Below are positions 33,785-43,410 of a stretch of 64,000 bases of DNA, in pieces. The position numbers and the translations under genes are program-made. This DNA comes from Hymenobacter sp. IS2118. GTDB lineage: Bacteria > Bacteroidota > Bacteroidia > Cytophagales > Hymenobacteraceae. The notes below the pieces were generated by a model that saw only the letters and a program-made list of their open reading frames with translations, did not search any database and was not told where the DNA came from. Every line of letters starts with the position of its first letter. Position 1 is the stretch's first letter. The stretch covers positions 28,614-92,613 of the forward strand of contig NZ_JNLX01000184.1 of NCBI RefSeq assembly GCF_000715495.1. The letters are read 5' to 3'.

Positions 33785-34789
33785 ATGCTCATTGCCAACG
33801 CGTTGCTGCCGATGTATACCAACCCCATTATTGACGACGACTTCCCGGACCCCACCATCATCCGCGCTACTGACGGCTGGTACTACGCCTACGGCACCCA
33901 GACCAGACGCGCCGGCCACATCATCAACCTCCAGGTAGCGCGGTCCCGGAATTTGGCGGATTGGGAATACCTGGGCGAAGGCCTGCCCGAAAAGCCCCGG
34001 TGGGCCGCCGCCAGCCAGAAAATATGGGCGCCTCATGTGAGCGAGCACGGCGGCCGGTTCTTCCTCTACTATTCGGCCCAGCCCGATGGTACCGAATTCT
34101 TCAGCCTGGCGGTGGCCGTGGCCGATGCGCCCGCTGGTCCGTTCGTGGACAGCGGCCAGCCGCTGCTAGCCGGCCCCGGCTTCACCTGCATCGACCCAAT
34201 GGCTTTTGACGACCCCGCCACCAGGCAGCGCCTCCTGTACTGGGGCTCCGGCTTTGGCCCCATTTGGGTGCGCGAGCTGGCCGATAACCGGTTGGGGTTC
34301 CGCCCGGGCAGCGTGGCCCGGGCGGTGCTGCAGCCCAGCCCCTCCCAGGACCCCGACAACTACCACCGCCTGATTGAAGCCGCCTGGGTGCACCAGCACG
34401 CTGGCTGGTACTACTTATTTTTCTCCGGCGACAACTGCTGCGGCCCCAACGCGCACTACGCCGTGCTGGTGGCCCGCGCCCGGCACGCTACCGGCCCCTT
34501 CGAAACTGCCGCCACCGCCACCGGCAACCCGCACACCGCCCTGCTGGCTGCCAATGCCCACTGGCAGGCGCCCGGCCACAACTGCGTGGTGACCGACGCG
34601 GCTGGCCACGACTGGCTGGCCTACCACGCCATCGACCCGCGCCAGCCCACCTTTGCGGCCATTGATGAATCGGAAGGCAATTCGCGCCGCGTGCTGCTGC
34701 TCGATAAGCTGGACTATGCCGATGGCTGGCCCGTGCTGGCGCCTGGCGCGCCCTCGCGGCAGCCGCAACCCGCGCCCGTGGCGCAATAA
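33785..34789 (+). CDS. glycoside hydrolase family 43 protein
   Basis: A five-bladed beta-propeller glycosidase of about 334 residues. DFPDPTII near 20 gives the catalytic base Asp, CIDPMAFDD near 139 the pKa-tuning Asp, and HRLIEAAWV near 197 the acid Glu. GH43 enzymes act on arabinans, xylans or related plant glycans. No clear signal peptide is seen. The start could be 33,785 (MLIANALLP) or 33,812 (MYTNPIID), the latter nearer the fold. Confidence 0.85.
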   Translation: MLIANALLPMYTNPIIDDDFPDPTIIRATDGWYYAYGTQTRRAGHIINLQVARSRNLADWEYLGEGLPEKPRWAAASQKIWAPHVSEHGGRFFLYYSAQPDGTEFFSLAVAVADAPAGPFVDSGQPLLAGPGFTCIDPMAFDDPATRQRLLYWGSGFGPIWVRELADNRLGFRPGSVARAVLQPSPSQDPDNYHRLIEAAWVHQHAGWYYLFFSGDNCCGPNAHYAVLVARARHATGPFETAATATGNPHTALLAANAHWQAPGHNCVVTDAAGHDWLAYHAIDPRQPTFAAIDESEGNSRRVLLLDKLDYADGWPVLAPGAPSRQPQPAPVAQ

Positions 34790-34946
34790 GGTCCAGGCTG
34801 GCCGCAGCAGTCCAATAATTTCTTTTGAAAAACGGCCGTCTGAAAACAAGGCCCAACGCAATTTATTATGATACTACGCCGGCCTTTGCAAGCCAATGGC
34901 GGGCAGTTTTCGTACTTTGGCAGCACGTGCTTTTCGGTTTTCTTCT

Positions 34947-37064
34947 ATGGGATTTGGGTTTTCGGTTATTCGCTGGGGAATATTGTCGATGGTGGCCTTG
35001 CTCGGCACCGGGCAAAGCCAGGCGCAGGTGGCCCCGCCCGAAACGCAGTGCCTGATGCTGCCGCTGGAGCCCGCATACCGGGCCCGGCAGTCGGCGCTGG
35101 TGGTGGAAGCGCAGGTGCTTGATGCCCAAAGCTTCTGGGATGCCGGCCACGCCCGGCTGTTCACCCGCCACCGTCTGCGTGTGTTTTCACTGCTGAAAGG
35201 CCAGCTGGCCGATACCACCGGCCTGACCCTCATCACGGAAGGCGGCCGGCTGGGTTTCGACCAGCAGGTACTCAGCAGTACGCTGCGGCTGGCGCCCGGC
35301 CAGACAGGGGTTTTCTTTTTGACCCCAGCGCCCTGGGCTGGGCTGCCCGCCCCCAAGGGTCGCGCCTGCTGGACGCCATTTGGCAGCGAGCAGGGCTTTA
35401 TCGAATACAACCTGACCGACGGCACTGCAACCGAGCCTTTCCGCACCTACCCGGCGCTGGATGCGGCTTTTTACAAGGTGATGGGGCAATTCACGGGGCA
35501 GGCGCGCCAGGTGTTGCGTGCCCTGCCCGCCCGGCGGGTTGCCGCCCCGCTCGGTACGCTGGCGCCCGTCATCGCCAGCCTTTCGCCCCAAACCTTACCC
35601 GCAGGAGCTGAGGCCGTGCTCACCATCACCGGCAACGGTTTCGGTAGTGCCCGCGGCAATGGATTTGTAGAGTTTCGCAACGCTGACGACGGCGGCGCAA
35701 CCTCCGTAAAAGCCCGCCCCGCCGACTACCTTACCTGGACCGATACCCGTATTCAGGTGCGTGTGCCCTCGGCGGCCAACGGCGGCCAGCCCGTTTCCAA
35801 CGGCCATCCGGCCGGTTCCGGCCCTGTGCGCGTGACCACCAACGACCAGCTGGCCAGCGAGAGCCCCAGCGCCGTCACCATCATCTACGCCCTCACCAAC
35901 GTGGAAAACATCGATGGCAAGCTGCTGCAACGGCCCAACCACATTGCGCAAAATGCTTCCGGAGGCCTCTCGTTTCGCTTCAGCCCCAATTTTTTGGCCA
36001 ACGCGGCGGCCGTGGCGGCCATGCAGCGGGCCCTGACCACCTGGCGGTGCGCGACGGGGATGAACTGGGAAACCGGCACTCCGGCGCCCACCAATACCAT
36101 TGCCGACGACGACCAGAACGTTGTGGCCTTCGATGCGGGCGCGCAACTGCCCGCCCGCGTGCTGGGCCGCACCACCACGTATTATAGCGGGTGCTTTGCG
36201 CCCAGTGGCAAGGTTGTGTTCTGGGCGAGGGAGATTGATATTCAATACGATGACGCCGCCATTTTTCAATTTGGACCCTCGCCCGCTGTGGGAAGCCTGA
36301 ACCAGATTGATTTCGAAACGGTGGCCGTGCACGAGCTGGGCCACGCGCACCAGCTGGGCCACCTTATTTTGCCCGGTGCTGTGATGCACTTTGCCGTTGG
36401 GCGCGGCCAGAACAACCGGGCCCTCAACCCCCTGAGCGACGTGGCGGGCGGCCGGCAAGTGCTGCGCGCGCGCAGTTTCAAGAACCTGGGGTGTGGTGGG
36501 CCCGCCATGCTGCCCGCGCCGCTTACCAGCTTCAACGCCGAGTCGACCCGCGACGTGGGCGTGCGCTTAAGCTGGACTACCCGCGACGAATGCTTTCTTA
36601 CCAGTTTTGTGGTGGAGCGCAGCCTCGGCAGCGACACTACGGCCTGGAAGCCGGTGGGCACCGTGGCCACCCAGCCGACCGCTGGCCAGTACCAGTTCGT
36701 GGATACGCAGGCACCCGCCGGGCTCTATTATTACCGCCTGCTGCTGGCCCGGCCCGATGGCTCGCGGGACGCCGTGGCTCCCCAGGTGCTGACCAGCGAA
36801 GGCGCCAGCGCGACCGTATCCATTTTCCCAAATCCCGTAACCGGGGAAAAATTGAGCTTGCAGTACCCCGCGGCGCTGGCCGGCCCCGTCCTATTTCGGT
36901 TTTATGACGCGTTGGGCCGCCGTGTACTCACCAAAAGTGTGGCCACCAACGCCGGCCTCAACATATTGCCCCTCAATGTGGCCAGCCTGATACCGGGCTT
37001 CTATATTCTGAATTGGCAGGACGCGCAGGGCAATTCCGGCAGCCGAAAATTCGTGCGCCAGTAA
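34947..37064 (+). CDS. secreted metzincin-like metalloprotease with IPT/TIG domain and T9SS signal
   Basis: A 705-residue exported protein. After a signal peptide (WGILSMVALLGTGQSQAQ) comes an N-terminal region, an IPT/TIG domain (PVIASLSPQTLPAGAEAVLTI), then a matrixin-like catalytic domain with VAVHELGHAHQLGH near 455. The zinc His are in place, but the usual Gly at position 8 of HExxHxxGxxH is Gln. A fibronectin-like module and a T9SS sorting domain (IFPNPVTGEKLSL to KFVRQ) finish it. It is likely a surface-exposed or released protease. Confidence 0.8.
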   Translation: MGFGFSVIRWGILSMVALLGTGQSQAQVAPPETQCLMLPLEPAYRARQSALVVEAQVLDAQSFWDAGHARLFTRHRLRVFSLLKGQLADTTGLTLITEGGRLGFDQQVLSSTLRLAPGQTGVFFLTPAPWAGLPAPKGRACWTPFGSEQGFIEYNLTDGTATEPFRTYPALDAAFYKVMGQFTGQARQVLRALPARRVAAPLGTLAPVIASLSPQTLPAGAEAVLTITGNGFGSARGNGFVEFRNADDGGATSVKARPADYLTWTDTRIQVRVPSAANGGQPVSNGHPAGSGPVRVTTNDQLASESPSAVTIIYALTNVENIDGKLLQRPNHIAQNASGGLSFRFSPNFLANAAAVAAMQRALTTWRCATGMNWETGTPAPTNTIADDDQNVVAFDAGAQLPARVLGRTTTYYSGCFAPSGKVVFWAREIDIQYDDAAIFQFGPSPAVGSLNQIDFETVAVHELGHAHQLGHLILPGAVMHFAVGRGQNNRALNPLSDVAGGRQVLRARSFKNLGCGGPAMLPAPLTSFNAESTRDVGVRLSWTTRDECFLTSFVVERSLGSDTTAWKPVGTVATQPTAGQYQFVDTQAPAGLYYYRLLLARPDGSRDAVAPQVLTSEGASATVSIFPNPVTGEKLSLQYPAALAGPVLFRFYDALGRRVLTKSVATNAGLNILPLNVASLIPGFYILNWQDAQGNSGSRKFVRQ

Positions 37065-37179
37065 GCTCGCAGTGCTTTCAAATAGCTGTTTTGCAAAGCT
37101 GTTTCCAGTCAGAAAGCTAATTCCGTTGGAATAAATACCTGCTGCTGGACAGTAAAGCCAGCGGCTGGTAGCTAAAGGC

Positions 37180-37710
37180 TCAAAAGTTGCGGGCCGAGAC
37201 GCGCGTGGCTACAGCTGCCGCCGTCGGGGCCACGATGTAGCTGGCCAGTTGGGCATCGTCGAGGTTGCCATTCAGCCATTCGTCCTCAATGTTGGCGCCC
37301 AGCTTTTTATAGAAGGCAATGGCCGGCTCGTTCCAGTCGAGCACCTGCCATTTCATGCGCTTGGCGCCCGTGGCGCGGGCCTCGGCCACCACGGCATCGA
37401 AGAGGAGCCGGCCGAAGCCGCCGCGCCGGGCGGCCTCGGTCACCACCAGGTCTTCGAGGTATAACATGCGGCCTTTCCAGGTGGAATACGCTGTGTAAAA
37501 CAACGCGAGGCCCACAATTCCTGTAGCCTGGCTTTCCAGAACAAAAAAGCTGAAAATTGGCGCGGCCCCGAAGCCGTCGCGCTGCATATCGGCCAGGGTG
37601 TTGGTCACGGCGTCCGGCGCACGCTCATACGCCGCCAGCTCCTGGATAAGGGCCAGTACCTGGGGTAAATCGGCTTCCACTCCGCGGCGCAGGACAATGT
37701 TGTTTTCCAT
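37180..37710 (-). CDS. GNAT-family N-acetyltransferase, SSAT-like
   Basis: A 176-residue protein with VLRRGVEADLPQVLALIQELA, YTAYSTWKGRMLYLEDLVVTEAARRGGFGRLLF (the acetyl-CoA loop) and WNEPAIAFYKKLGA. The W-K-G-x-x-x-Y-L-E-D-L motif is typical of diamine (spermidine/spermine) acetyltransferases and their bacterial relatives. The substrate is probably an amine, but this is inferred. Confidence 0.85.
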   Translation of the reverse strand: MENNIVLRRGVEADLPQVLALIQELAAYERAPDAVTNTLADMQRDGFGAAPIFSFFVLESQATGIVGLALFYTAYSTWKGRMLYLEDLVVTEAARRGGFGRLLFDAVVAEARATGAKRMKWQVLDWNEPAIAFYKKLGANIEDEWLNGNLDDAQLASYIVAPTAAAVATRVSARNF

Positions 37711-37817
37711 AATTTAGAATGCGACGGCCAGGCAGCGTCAAAAGAAACCGGGCCGCCGCCGCCTCAGCAGCAACGGCCCGAATTATACGTCGGTAAGCAG
37801 GAGCAAAAACCCGGGAA

Positions 37818-38048
37818 TTACATCTGGGGCTGCATCTTTTTGATGTCCTCGGTGGCATTCACTGCGTTCAGCTCCCGGTAGGCCTCGGGCTGCTTGGCGC
37901 CGGCCGTGGTGTCGGGGGCGGCGGGCAGGGGCGGCAGTTTGGAGGTAACAATATCCTCGTCGGTGTCAACGGGCGAAGGACCGCACGAAGGCAGCGTGAA
38001 GGCAAGCAGCGCGGCGGCCAGCAGGCCGGGGAAAAGCGTTTTTTTCAT
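37818..38048 (-). CDS. small lipoprotein, 76 aa
   Basis: MKKTLFPGLLAAALLAFTLPSCGPS is a lipoprotein signal with SC at the lipobox, and the mature part is polar and disordered. No domain is recognised. It is probably anchored in the cell envelope. Confidence 0.7.
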   Translation of the reverse strand: MKKTLFPGLLAAALLAFTLPSCGPSPVDTDEDIVTSKLPPLPAAPDTTAGAKQPEAYRELNAVNATEDIKKMQPQM

Positions 38049-38322
38049 GTATTGGAAAACGAATTGGGGCGCAAGTTACGCACGGCGGCCGGGTTGCGGT
38101 ACGCAAAATGGTACTCTTTGCTTACGCTGAAGCAGGGCTCATGTTTTCGGGTGCCAATAAGCGGACCGTTCTGGCAGCGGGCTGTTTTAGGCGCGGCGGT
38201 GGCAAGCGCCAGGGGTTTGGCTTTACGCTTTGGGAAAAGCAACCGCGCTTCTGCCCGCATTTTGCCGCACCGCTTTGCCTCGACATTACCTTTGCCCATA
38301 ATTATTTTCTGGTCTTTCCCAC

Positions 38323-39087
38323 GTGGTTCCTCTTTCCGTCGTCATCATCACCTTCAACGAAGCGGCCAACATTGCCCGCTGCCTCCAGGCGCTGGGCGAC
38401 GTGGCCAACGACGTGGTAGTGGTCGATTCCTTCTCGACCGACAACACTGTTGAAATCTGCCGGGAGCACGGCGTGCGCGTTGTGCAACACGCTTTCGCTG
38501 GCTACGTGGAGCAGAAAAACTACGCCACCGCCCAGGCCCGGTTCGACCACGTCCTGCAGCTCGACGCCGATGAGGTGCTGACCGATGAGCTGCGGCAAGC
38601 CATCCGCGCGGCCCGGCAGAACTGGCAGCACGCCGCCTACAGCCTCGCCCGCCTCACCAACTACTGCGGCCACTGGGTGCGCCACGGCGGCTGGTATCCC
38701 GACCGCAAGCTGCGCCTCTACGACCGCCGCCTGGGCCGCTGGACGGGCCTGCTCCTGCATGAGCGCTACGAAGTGAGCCCCGGCCAAACCACCGGTCCGC
38801 TCGCCGGCCACGCCCTGCACTACAGCTACCATTCCGTGGCCCAGCACGTCAGCCAGCTCAATAAGTTCACCAGCCTCAACGCCCAAGAGCTGGCGCTGCG
38901 CGGCCGAACCAAGGTCACTATCTTCCATCTGCTGCTGAAACCGCTCTGGAAATTCGTGCACGGCTACTTTTTTCGGCTGGGCTTTCTCGATGGGTTCGCC
39001 GGCCTGTGCATCGCCAGCATCTCGGCCTGGGGCGTATTTCTGAAATTTGCCAAGCTGAAAACCCGCACCCAAAGCGCCGCCGCATGA
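38323..39087 (+). CDS. family 2 glycosyltransferase (WaaE/KdtX-like)
   Basis: A 254-residue protein starting at GTG: VPLSVVIITFNEAANIARCL, VVVVDSFSTDNTVEI, LQLDADEVLTDEL (DxD site), RHGGWYPDRKLRLYDRRLG. The W-Y-P-D-R-K-L-R motif marks the LPS-core beta-glucosyltransferase group. A hydrophobic C-terminal helix may touch the membrane. It overlaps the GT9 gene by 4 bases, so both act in one envelope glycan pathway. Confidence 0.85.
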   Translation: MVPLSVVIITFNEAANIARCLQALGDVANDVVVVDSFSTDNTVEICREHGVRVVQHAFAGYVEQKNYATAQARFDHVLQLDADEVLTDELRQAIRAARQNWQHAAYSLARLTNYCGHWVRHGGWYPDRKLRLYDRRLGRWTGLLLHERYEVSPGQTTGPLAGHALHYSYHSVAQHVSQLNKFTSLNAQELALRGRTKVTIFHLLLKPLWKFVHGYFFRLGFLDGFAGLCIASISAWGVFLKFAKLKTRTQSAAA

Positions 39088-40139
39088 GCCAGACCTTCCT
39101 CGTGTCCCGCACCGATGCCATCGGCGACGTGGTGCTCACGCTGCCGGTGGCCGGGCAGCTCAAACGCCTATATCCCGGCTGCCGGGTGGTCCTTATCGGC
39201 CGCACCTACACCGCGCCGGTGGCGGCCGCCTGCCCCTGGGTAGATGCTTTTCTGAACCTGGACGAGCTGCTAAAACAACCGGAAGCAGCTCAGGTAGCCG
39301 CCTTGCAGGCGTATGCCGCCGCCGCCATCATCCACGTTTTTCCCAACCAAGCCCTAGCGCGCCTGGCTCAGAAGGCCAGAATTCCCGTTCGCATTGGCAC
39401 CCGCAACCGCTGGCAGCACTGGCTCACCTGCAACCGCCTGGTGGCCCTGAGCCGGCGCCACTCGCCGCTGCACGAGGCGCAGCTGAACCTGCGGCTGCTC
39501 CAGCCCCTGGGATTCGCCGCCGTACCGACATTGGTGGAAGTAGCCGAATTGGTGTGTTTGCGGGCGGCTGAGCCCTTATCCACACCGTGGCAGGCACTGC
39601 TGAATAACCGCAAGCCCGGTCAGCTCAACGTTATTTTGCACCCGCGCAGCCGGGGCAGTGCCCGGGAGTGGGGGCTGGCTAATTTTGGTCAGCTGGCCCG
39701 GCTGCTGCACCAGGCCGGGCACCGTGTTTTCGTCACCGGCACCGCTGCGGAAGGGGAGGAGCTGGCCGATTGGCGGCAGGAGCACGCCGCCTGTTTCGCG
39801 GCCGACCTCACCGGTCAGCTCAGCCTGCCGCAGTTCCTGGCCTTCATTGCCGCCGCCGATGGCCTCGTGGCCGGCAGCACCGGCCCGTTGCACCTGGCCG
39901 CCGCACTCGGCCGCCACGCGCTGGGCCTGTACCCGCCCATCCGGCCCATGCACCCCGGCCGCTGGGCCCCGCTGGGCGAGCACGCCGAATACCTGGTTTT
40001 TGATGAGCCCAATTGCGAGGACTGCCGCACGCAGCCAACGGCCTGCCGCTGCATCCGGGCCGTAGCGCCCGTGGCGGTAGCAGCCCGCGTGCTGGCCTGG
40101 CTGCCGCTCCCGGAAGCGCTGCCTCATCCCAAACAATAG
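39084..40139 (+). CDS. family 9 glycosyltransferase (heptosyltransferase-like)
   Basis: A 351-residue protein: FLVSRTDAIGDVVLTLPVAG at the start, VILHPRSRGSAREW near 180, then VAGSTGPLHLAAALG, the nucleotide-sugar site of heptosyltransferases. The C-terminal Cys-rich NCEDCRTQPTACRC is common in Bacteroidota members. It would transfer a sugar onto LPS core. It is coupled to the GT2 gene upstream. Confidence 0.85.
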   Translation: MSQTFLVSRTDAIGDVVLTLPVAGQLKRLYPGCRVVLIGRTYTAPVAAACPWVDAFLNLDELLKQPEAAQVAALQAYAAAAIIHVFPNQALARLAQKARIPVRIGTRNRWQHWLTCNRLVALSRRHSPLHEAQLNLRLLQPLGFAAVPTLVEVAELVCLRAAEPLSTPWQALLNNRKPGQLNVILHPRSRGSAREWGLANFGQLARLLHQAGHRVFVTGTAAEGEELADWRQEHAACFAADLTGQLSLPQFLAFIAAADGLVAGSTGPLHLAAALGRHALGLYPPIRPMHPGRWAPLGEHAEYLVFDEPNCEDCRTQPTACRCIRAVAPVAVAARVLAWLPLPEALPHPKQ

Positions 40140-40428
40140 TTATTCGGGGCCGTTTGTCCTGTGCCTGTTGTAGGCGCGTGCAACCTGTGCGGCGCCGTAA
40201 TCCGTACATCGCCATATAATGGCTGGTATTTTGTGTGCCAGATGTTGCCAAGCGGCCTTTATCACTTCGAAAGTGCTGTTTGCAGGCGTTTGCCCAACGT
40301 TTCGGCGTAGCGGCTTTTGGTGTGAGGCGATTTCGCCTTCAACCGCGCCGAGTAGTTTTGCAGTCAGATTTGTCCTATTTAGCTATAATTTCGTAGGTTT
40401 CGGCTTACAATTTCCCCCGCCCACCTGT

Positions 40429-41073
40429 ATGAGCGATTCTCCCGAACGGGTTAAACTGAGCAAAGAGGAAAAGGACCGGCGCTTCCAGGCCGAGTTGATG
40501 CCCGTGCTCGACCCGCTCTATAACTTTGCCTACCGCCTCACCCTCGACGAGGACGATGCCAACGATTTGGTGCAGGAAACCTACCTTAAGGCCTACCGCT
40601 TTTTTGAGTATTTCGAGCCCGGCACCAACGCCAAAGCGTGGCTCTTTCGCATTCTTAAGAATTCGTTTATCAACGATTTTCGCAAGAAAAGCAAGCAGCC
40701 CGCTAAGGTCGATTACAGCGAAATTGAGGGGTATTACAATCCGGACGACGTGGAAGCGGAAGGGGAGCTCGGGGCTTCGTCCTCCGACATGCGCCAGCAG
40801 TCGACCCGCGACCTGATTGGCGATGAAGTGGCCAGCGCCCTAAATTCTTTGCCGGTCGATTTTCGCACGGTCATCATCCTCTGCGACCTGGAAGGGTTTA
40901 CCTACGAGGAAATGGCCAAAGTACTTGATATTCCGATAGGTACGGTTCGTTCGCGTCTGCACCGGGCCCGTAATTTCCTGAAGGATAAGCTGGAGAAATA
41001 CGCGCAGTCAATGGGATATGGCAATGATACGATAGACGACGAGACGGAACTAACCGAGCTCGAAAATAATTAA
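40429..41073 (+). CDS. ECF-type RNA polymerase sigma factor
   Basis: A 214-residue sigma-70 family protein. Region 2 is LYNFAYRLTLDEDDANDLVQETYLKAYRFF and region 4 is ALNSLPVDFRTVIILCDLEGFTYEEMAKVLDIPIGTVRSRL. The linker is acidic and the tail (DTIDDETELTELENN) too. It is followed by a zinc-type anti-sigma gene. The start at 40,429 is the ATG before SDSPERVKLSKEEK; upstream sequence reads as leader. Confidence 0.85.
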   Translation: MSDSPERVKLSKEEKDRRFQAELMPVLDPLYNFAYRLTLDEDDANDLVQETYLKAYRFFEYFEPGTNAKAWLFRILKNSFINDFRKKSKQPAKVDYSEIEGYYNPDDVEAEGELGASSSDMRQQSTRDLIGDEVASALNSLPVDFRTVIILCDLEGFTYEEMAKVLDIPIGTVRSRLHRARNFLKDKLEKYAQSMGYGNDTIDDETELTELENN

Positions 41074-41159
41074 CCTCCCCAGCAAGTACAGGTGAGTGTC
41101 GCTTTGCTTTGCAGGTCGTTGTCTATCACCTTTTTCTCGCGTCGCACGCATTTTCAATT

Positions 41160-41459
41160 ATGAACCAACCCGCTACTACGAAAACCAACACGTCGGCTCC
41201 CGTTGCAATTGTCTCCGACAACGGCCCCGACTGCGACCGAGTGAACACCGTACTTGACCAACTTATCGAAGGCCAGCCCGTGACGGCGGAAGACGAGGAC
41301 TACCTCTACAACCACGCCGATGACTGCTCGCCCTGTTTCGAGGACATCGCGAAACAGCGCATCTTCATTGGATTCCTGAAAGAAGGCTTGGTGCGTCGCT
41401 CCAGCCCTGCCAGTCTCCAGCAGTCCATTTTGGCCCGCGTTGGCGCCGAAATGGCCTAA
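41160..41459 (+). CDS. anti-sigma factor-like zinc-finger protein
   Basis: A 99-residue protein with HADDCSPCFEDIAK near 55, an HxxxCxxC site of zinc anti-sigma factors, then a helical segment QRIFIGFLKEGLVRR. No membrane segment, so it would be cytosolic and hold the upstream sigma factor, perhaps in a redox-sensitive way. Partnership is inferred from order and the motif. Confidence 0.75.
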   Translation: MNQPATTKTNTSAPVAIVSDNGPDCDRVNTVLDQLIEGQPVTAEDEDYLYNHADDCSPCFEDIAKQRIFIGFLKEGLVRRSSPASLQQSILARVGAEMA

Positions 41460-41488
41460 TTCCGGCCGCTACTGGCTAGCTTTGCGCG

Positions 41489-42073
41489 ATGCAAGGCAAA
41501 ATCATCGTGTTTTCGGCGCCTTCCGGCGCCGGAAAAACCACTATTGTGCACCGGCTCATGCAGCAGGTGCCGGAGCTAAGCTTTTCTATTTCGGCCTGTA
41601 CCCGCGACCGCCGTGGCCGTACCGAAGCCAATGGAAAAGACTATCACTTTATTTCCGTTCAGGACTTCCAGGACAAAATTCGGCACGACGAATTTGTGGA
41701 GTGGGAGGAAGTGTACGAAGGTGCTTTTTACGGTACGCTGAAATCAGAGATTGAGCGCATCTGGGACAGCGGCAAGCACGCCATTCTGGACGTCGACGTG
41801 AAAGGCGGCCTCAGCATTAAAGAGTTTTACAAGGACCGGGCGCTGGCAATTTTTGTCCGTCCCCCGTCCATCGAAGTCCTTGAGCAGCGCCTGCAGGCGC
41901 GGGCCACCGACTCGCAATCCAGCATTTCTTCGCGGGTATACAAAGCCAATTTCGAGCTGGCGTTCGAAGACCGGTTCGACGTGACGGTGGTTAACGACGA
42001 CCTCAACGAGGCCTCGGCTCACGCCGAAAAGCTGGTGCGCCAGTTCATCAGCGCCGAATCGGCCATCGTATGA
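41489..42073 (+). CDS. gmk: guanylate kinase
   Basis: A 194-residue enzyme that makes GDP from GMP and ATP. Motifs are VFSAPSGAGKTTIVHRL (P-loop), SISACTRDRRGRTEANGKDYHFIS (GMP site), FVEWEEVYEGAFYGTL and HAILDVDVKGGLSIK. Usual length. It overlaps nadD by 4 bases. Confidence 0.95.
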   Translation: MQGKIIVFSAPSGAGKTTIVHRLMQQVPELSFSISACTRDRRGRTEANGKDYHFISVQDFQDKIRHDEFVEWEEVYEGAFYGTLKSEIERIWDSGKHAILDVDVKGGLSIKEFYKDRALAIFVRPPSIEVLEQRLQARATDSQSSISSRVYKANFELAFEDRFDVTVVNDDLNEASAHAEKLVRQFISAESAIV

Positions 42074-42654
42074 GCGGCCGGGCTCGGATAGGGCTCCTTT
42101 TCGGCTCGTTCAATCCCGTGCATATCGGCCACTTAATTCTGGCCGAGCACTTCGCCACCCGTACCGACCTGGCCGAGGTTTGGTTTGTGGTATCGCCGCA
42201 CAGTCCCTTCAAGGAAGTGGCAGATTTGCTGCCCGAAAGGGAAAGGCTGCGCTTGGTCGAGTTGGCGGTAGCCGGCAACCCGCGTCTCCGCGCCGAAGAC
42301 ATTGAGTTCGGCCTGCCGCGCCCCAGTTACACCATTGCGACGCTCGATGCCTTGCGGCTGCGCCACCCCGCGCACGATTTTGTGCTGCTGATGGGAGCCG
42401 ATAACCTGCCGGGCCTCCCACGCTGGCAGGAATCGGCCCGCCTGCTGGCCGAAGTGGATATCTATATCTACCCGCGCCCCGGCACGGCGCTGCCGGCACT
42501 AACGCTCTTCTCCCGCGTGCAGGTGATGAAGGCCCCGTTGCTGGATATTTCCGCCACATCCATTCGCGCAAATCTCCGCGCAGGCCACAGTATACGTTAT
42601 CTGGTGACGGATGCGGTAGCGGAAGTGCTGATGGCGCAGAAAAGCTATCTGTAG
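42070..42654 (+). CDS. nadD: nicotinate-nucleotide adenylyltransferase
   Basis: A 194-residue enzyme with IGLLFGSFNPVHIGHLILAEH (GxFxPxHxGH), VVSPHSPFK, LLMGADNLPGLPRW and ISATSIRANLRAG (ISxTxIR). It makes deamido-NAD from nicotinate mononucleotide. The start overlaps the gmk stop, so the two are cotranslated. Confidence 0.95.
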   Translation: MSGRARIGLLFGSFNPVHIGHLILAEHFATRTDLAEVWFVVSPHSPFKEVADLLPERERLRLVELAVAGNPRLRAEDIEFGLPRPSYTIATLDALRLRHPAHDFVLLMGADNLPGLPRWQESARLLAEVDIYIYPRPGTALPALTLFSRVQVMKAPLLDISATSIRANLRAGHSIRYLVTDAVAEVLMAQKSYL

Positions 42655-42687
42655 CCCGCCACAAATTCCAGTAAGAGACAGGTTAAA

Positions 42688-42728
42688 TAAAAAGGTCCCG
42701 GTTGCGTTTAGCAACCGGGACCTTTTTT
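42688..42728. terminator. bidirectional terminator between nadD and frr
   Basis: AAAGGTCCCGGTTGC and GCAACCGGGACCTTT around GTTTA (42,691-42,725), with flanking A and T runs. It serves both converging genes. Confidence 0.95.
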
Positions 42729-42747
42729 TAGGCTCAGGCCAGTCCAA

Positions 42748-43311
42748 TCAGATGGTCATAATCTCTGATTCCTTCTTGCTGAGCGTCTTTTCAACCTCTG
42801 CGATGTAAGTATCCGTCGTTTTCTGCACCTTTTCCTCAGCGCTCTTGACGGCATCTTCTGAAGCGCCTTCTTTGAGCAGCTTACGCAGCGACTCGTTCAC
42901 GTCCTTACGGATGCCGCGCACGCGCACTTTGCCAGCTTCCGACTCGTTTTTGGCCTGTTTCACCAAATCCCGGCGGCGCTCTTCGGTCATGGCCGGAATG
43001 TTGAGGCGCACGCCATCGGCATCCGAAACGGGGTTCAGGCCCAAGTCGCTGTTTTTGATGGCTTTGGAAACCTCAACAACCATGTTTTTCTCCCACGGCT
43101 TGATGAGCAGCGAGCGGGCATCGGGGGCAGTGATGGTGGCAATCTGGCTAATGGGCGTAGACGTACCGTAGTAGTCCACGCGCAGGCCGTCGAGCATGGC
43201 CGGGGAGGCCTTGCCAGCGCGAATGCGGCTCATTTCCACGTTTACATGCGCCAGGGCCTTGCCCATCGATTCGGCAAGCTCGTCGAGGTAAAACTGAATT
43301 TCTTCGTCCAT
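42748..43311 (-). CDS. frr: ribosome recycling factor
   Basis: A 187-residue protein: MGKALAHVNVEMSRIRAGKASPAMLDGLRVDYYG, then LLIKPWEKN and LNIPAMTEERRRDLVKQAK. It splits the post-termination ribosome with EF-G. The start MDEEIQFYLDEL complements 43,309-43,311; the upstream extension reads through a repeat. It follows pyrH in the leftward pair, the usual order. Confidence 0.95.
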   Translation of the reverse strand: MDEEIQFYLDELAESMGKALAHVNVEMSRIRAGKASPAMLDGLRVDYYGTSTPISQIATITAPDARSLLIKPWEKNMVVEVSKAIKNSDLGLNPVSDADGVRLNIPAMTEERRRDLVKQAKNESEAGKVRVRGIRKDVNESLRKLLKEGASEDAVKSAEEKVQKTTDTYIAEVEKTLSKKESEIMTI

Positions 43312-43320
43312 TTCGTTTCT

Positions 43321-43405
43321 GGTTGTCAGTTGGTGGTTGTCAGTTGTCAGGCTGATGACCAGTTTTCGGTGCAAACTAACAACCGACAACCAGCAACTGA
43401 CAACT
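43321..43405. repeat. 30-bp imperfect inverted repeat between pyrH and frr
   Basis: The left arm is 43,321-43,350 and the right arm 43,376-43,405; 26 of 30 positions pair. The sequence is built from GTTGTCAGTTG-like units in tandem. It may be a dispersed repeat or an RNA hairpin in the pyrH-frr transcript. Confidence 0.8.
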
Positions 43406-43410
43406 AAAAA

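Noticed and set aside
40357..40393. TTTG ... TAATTTCG as a promoter for the sigma-factor gene
   Set aside because: The -7 box has a mismatch and the spacer is 25 bases, so I do not list it.
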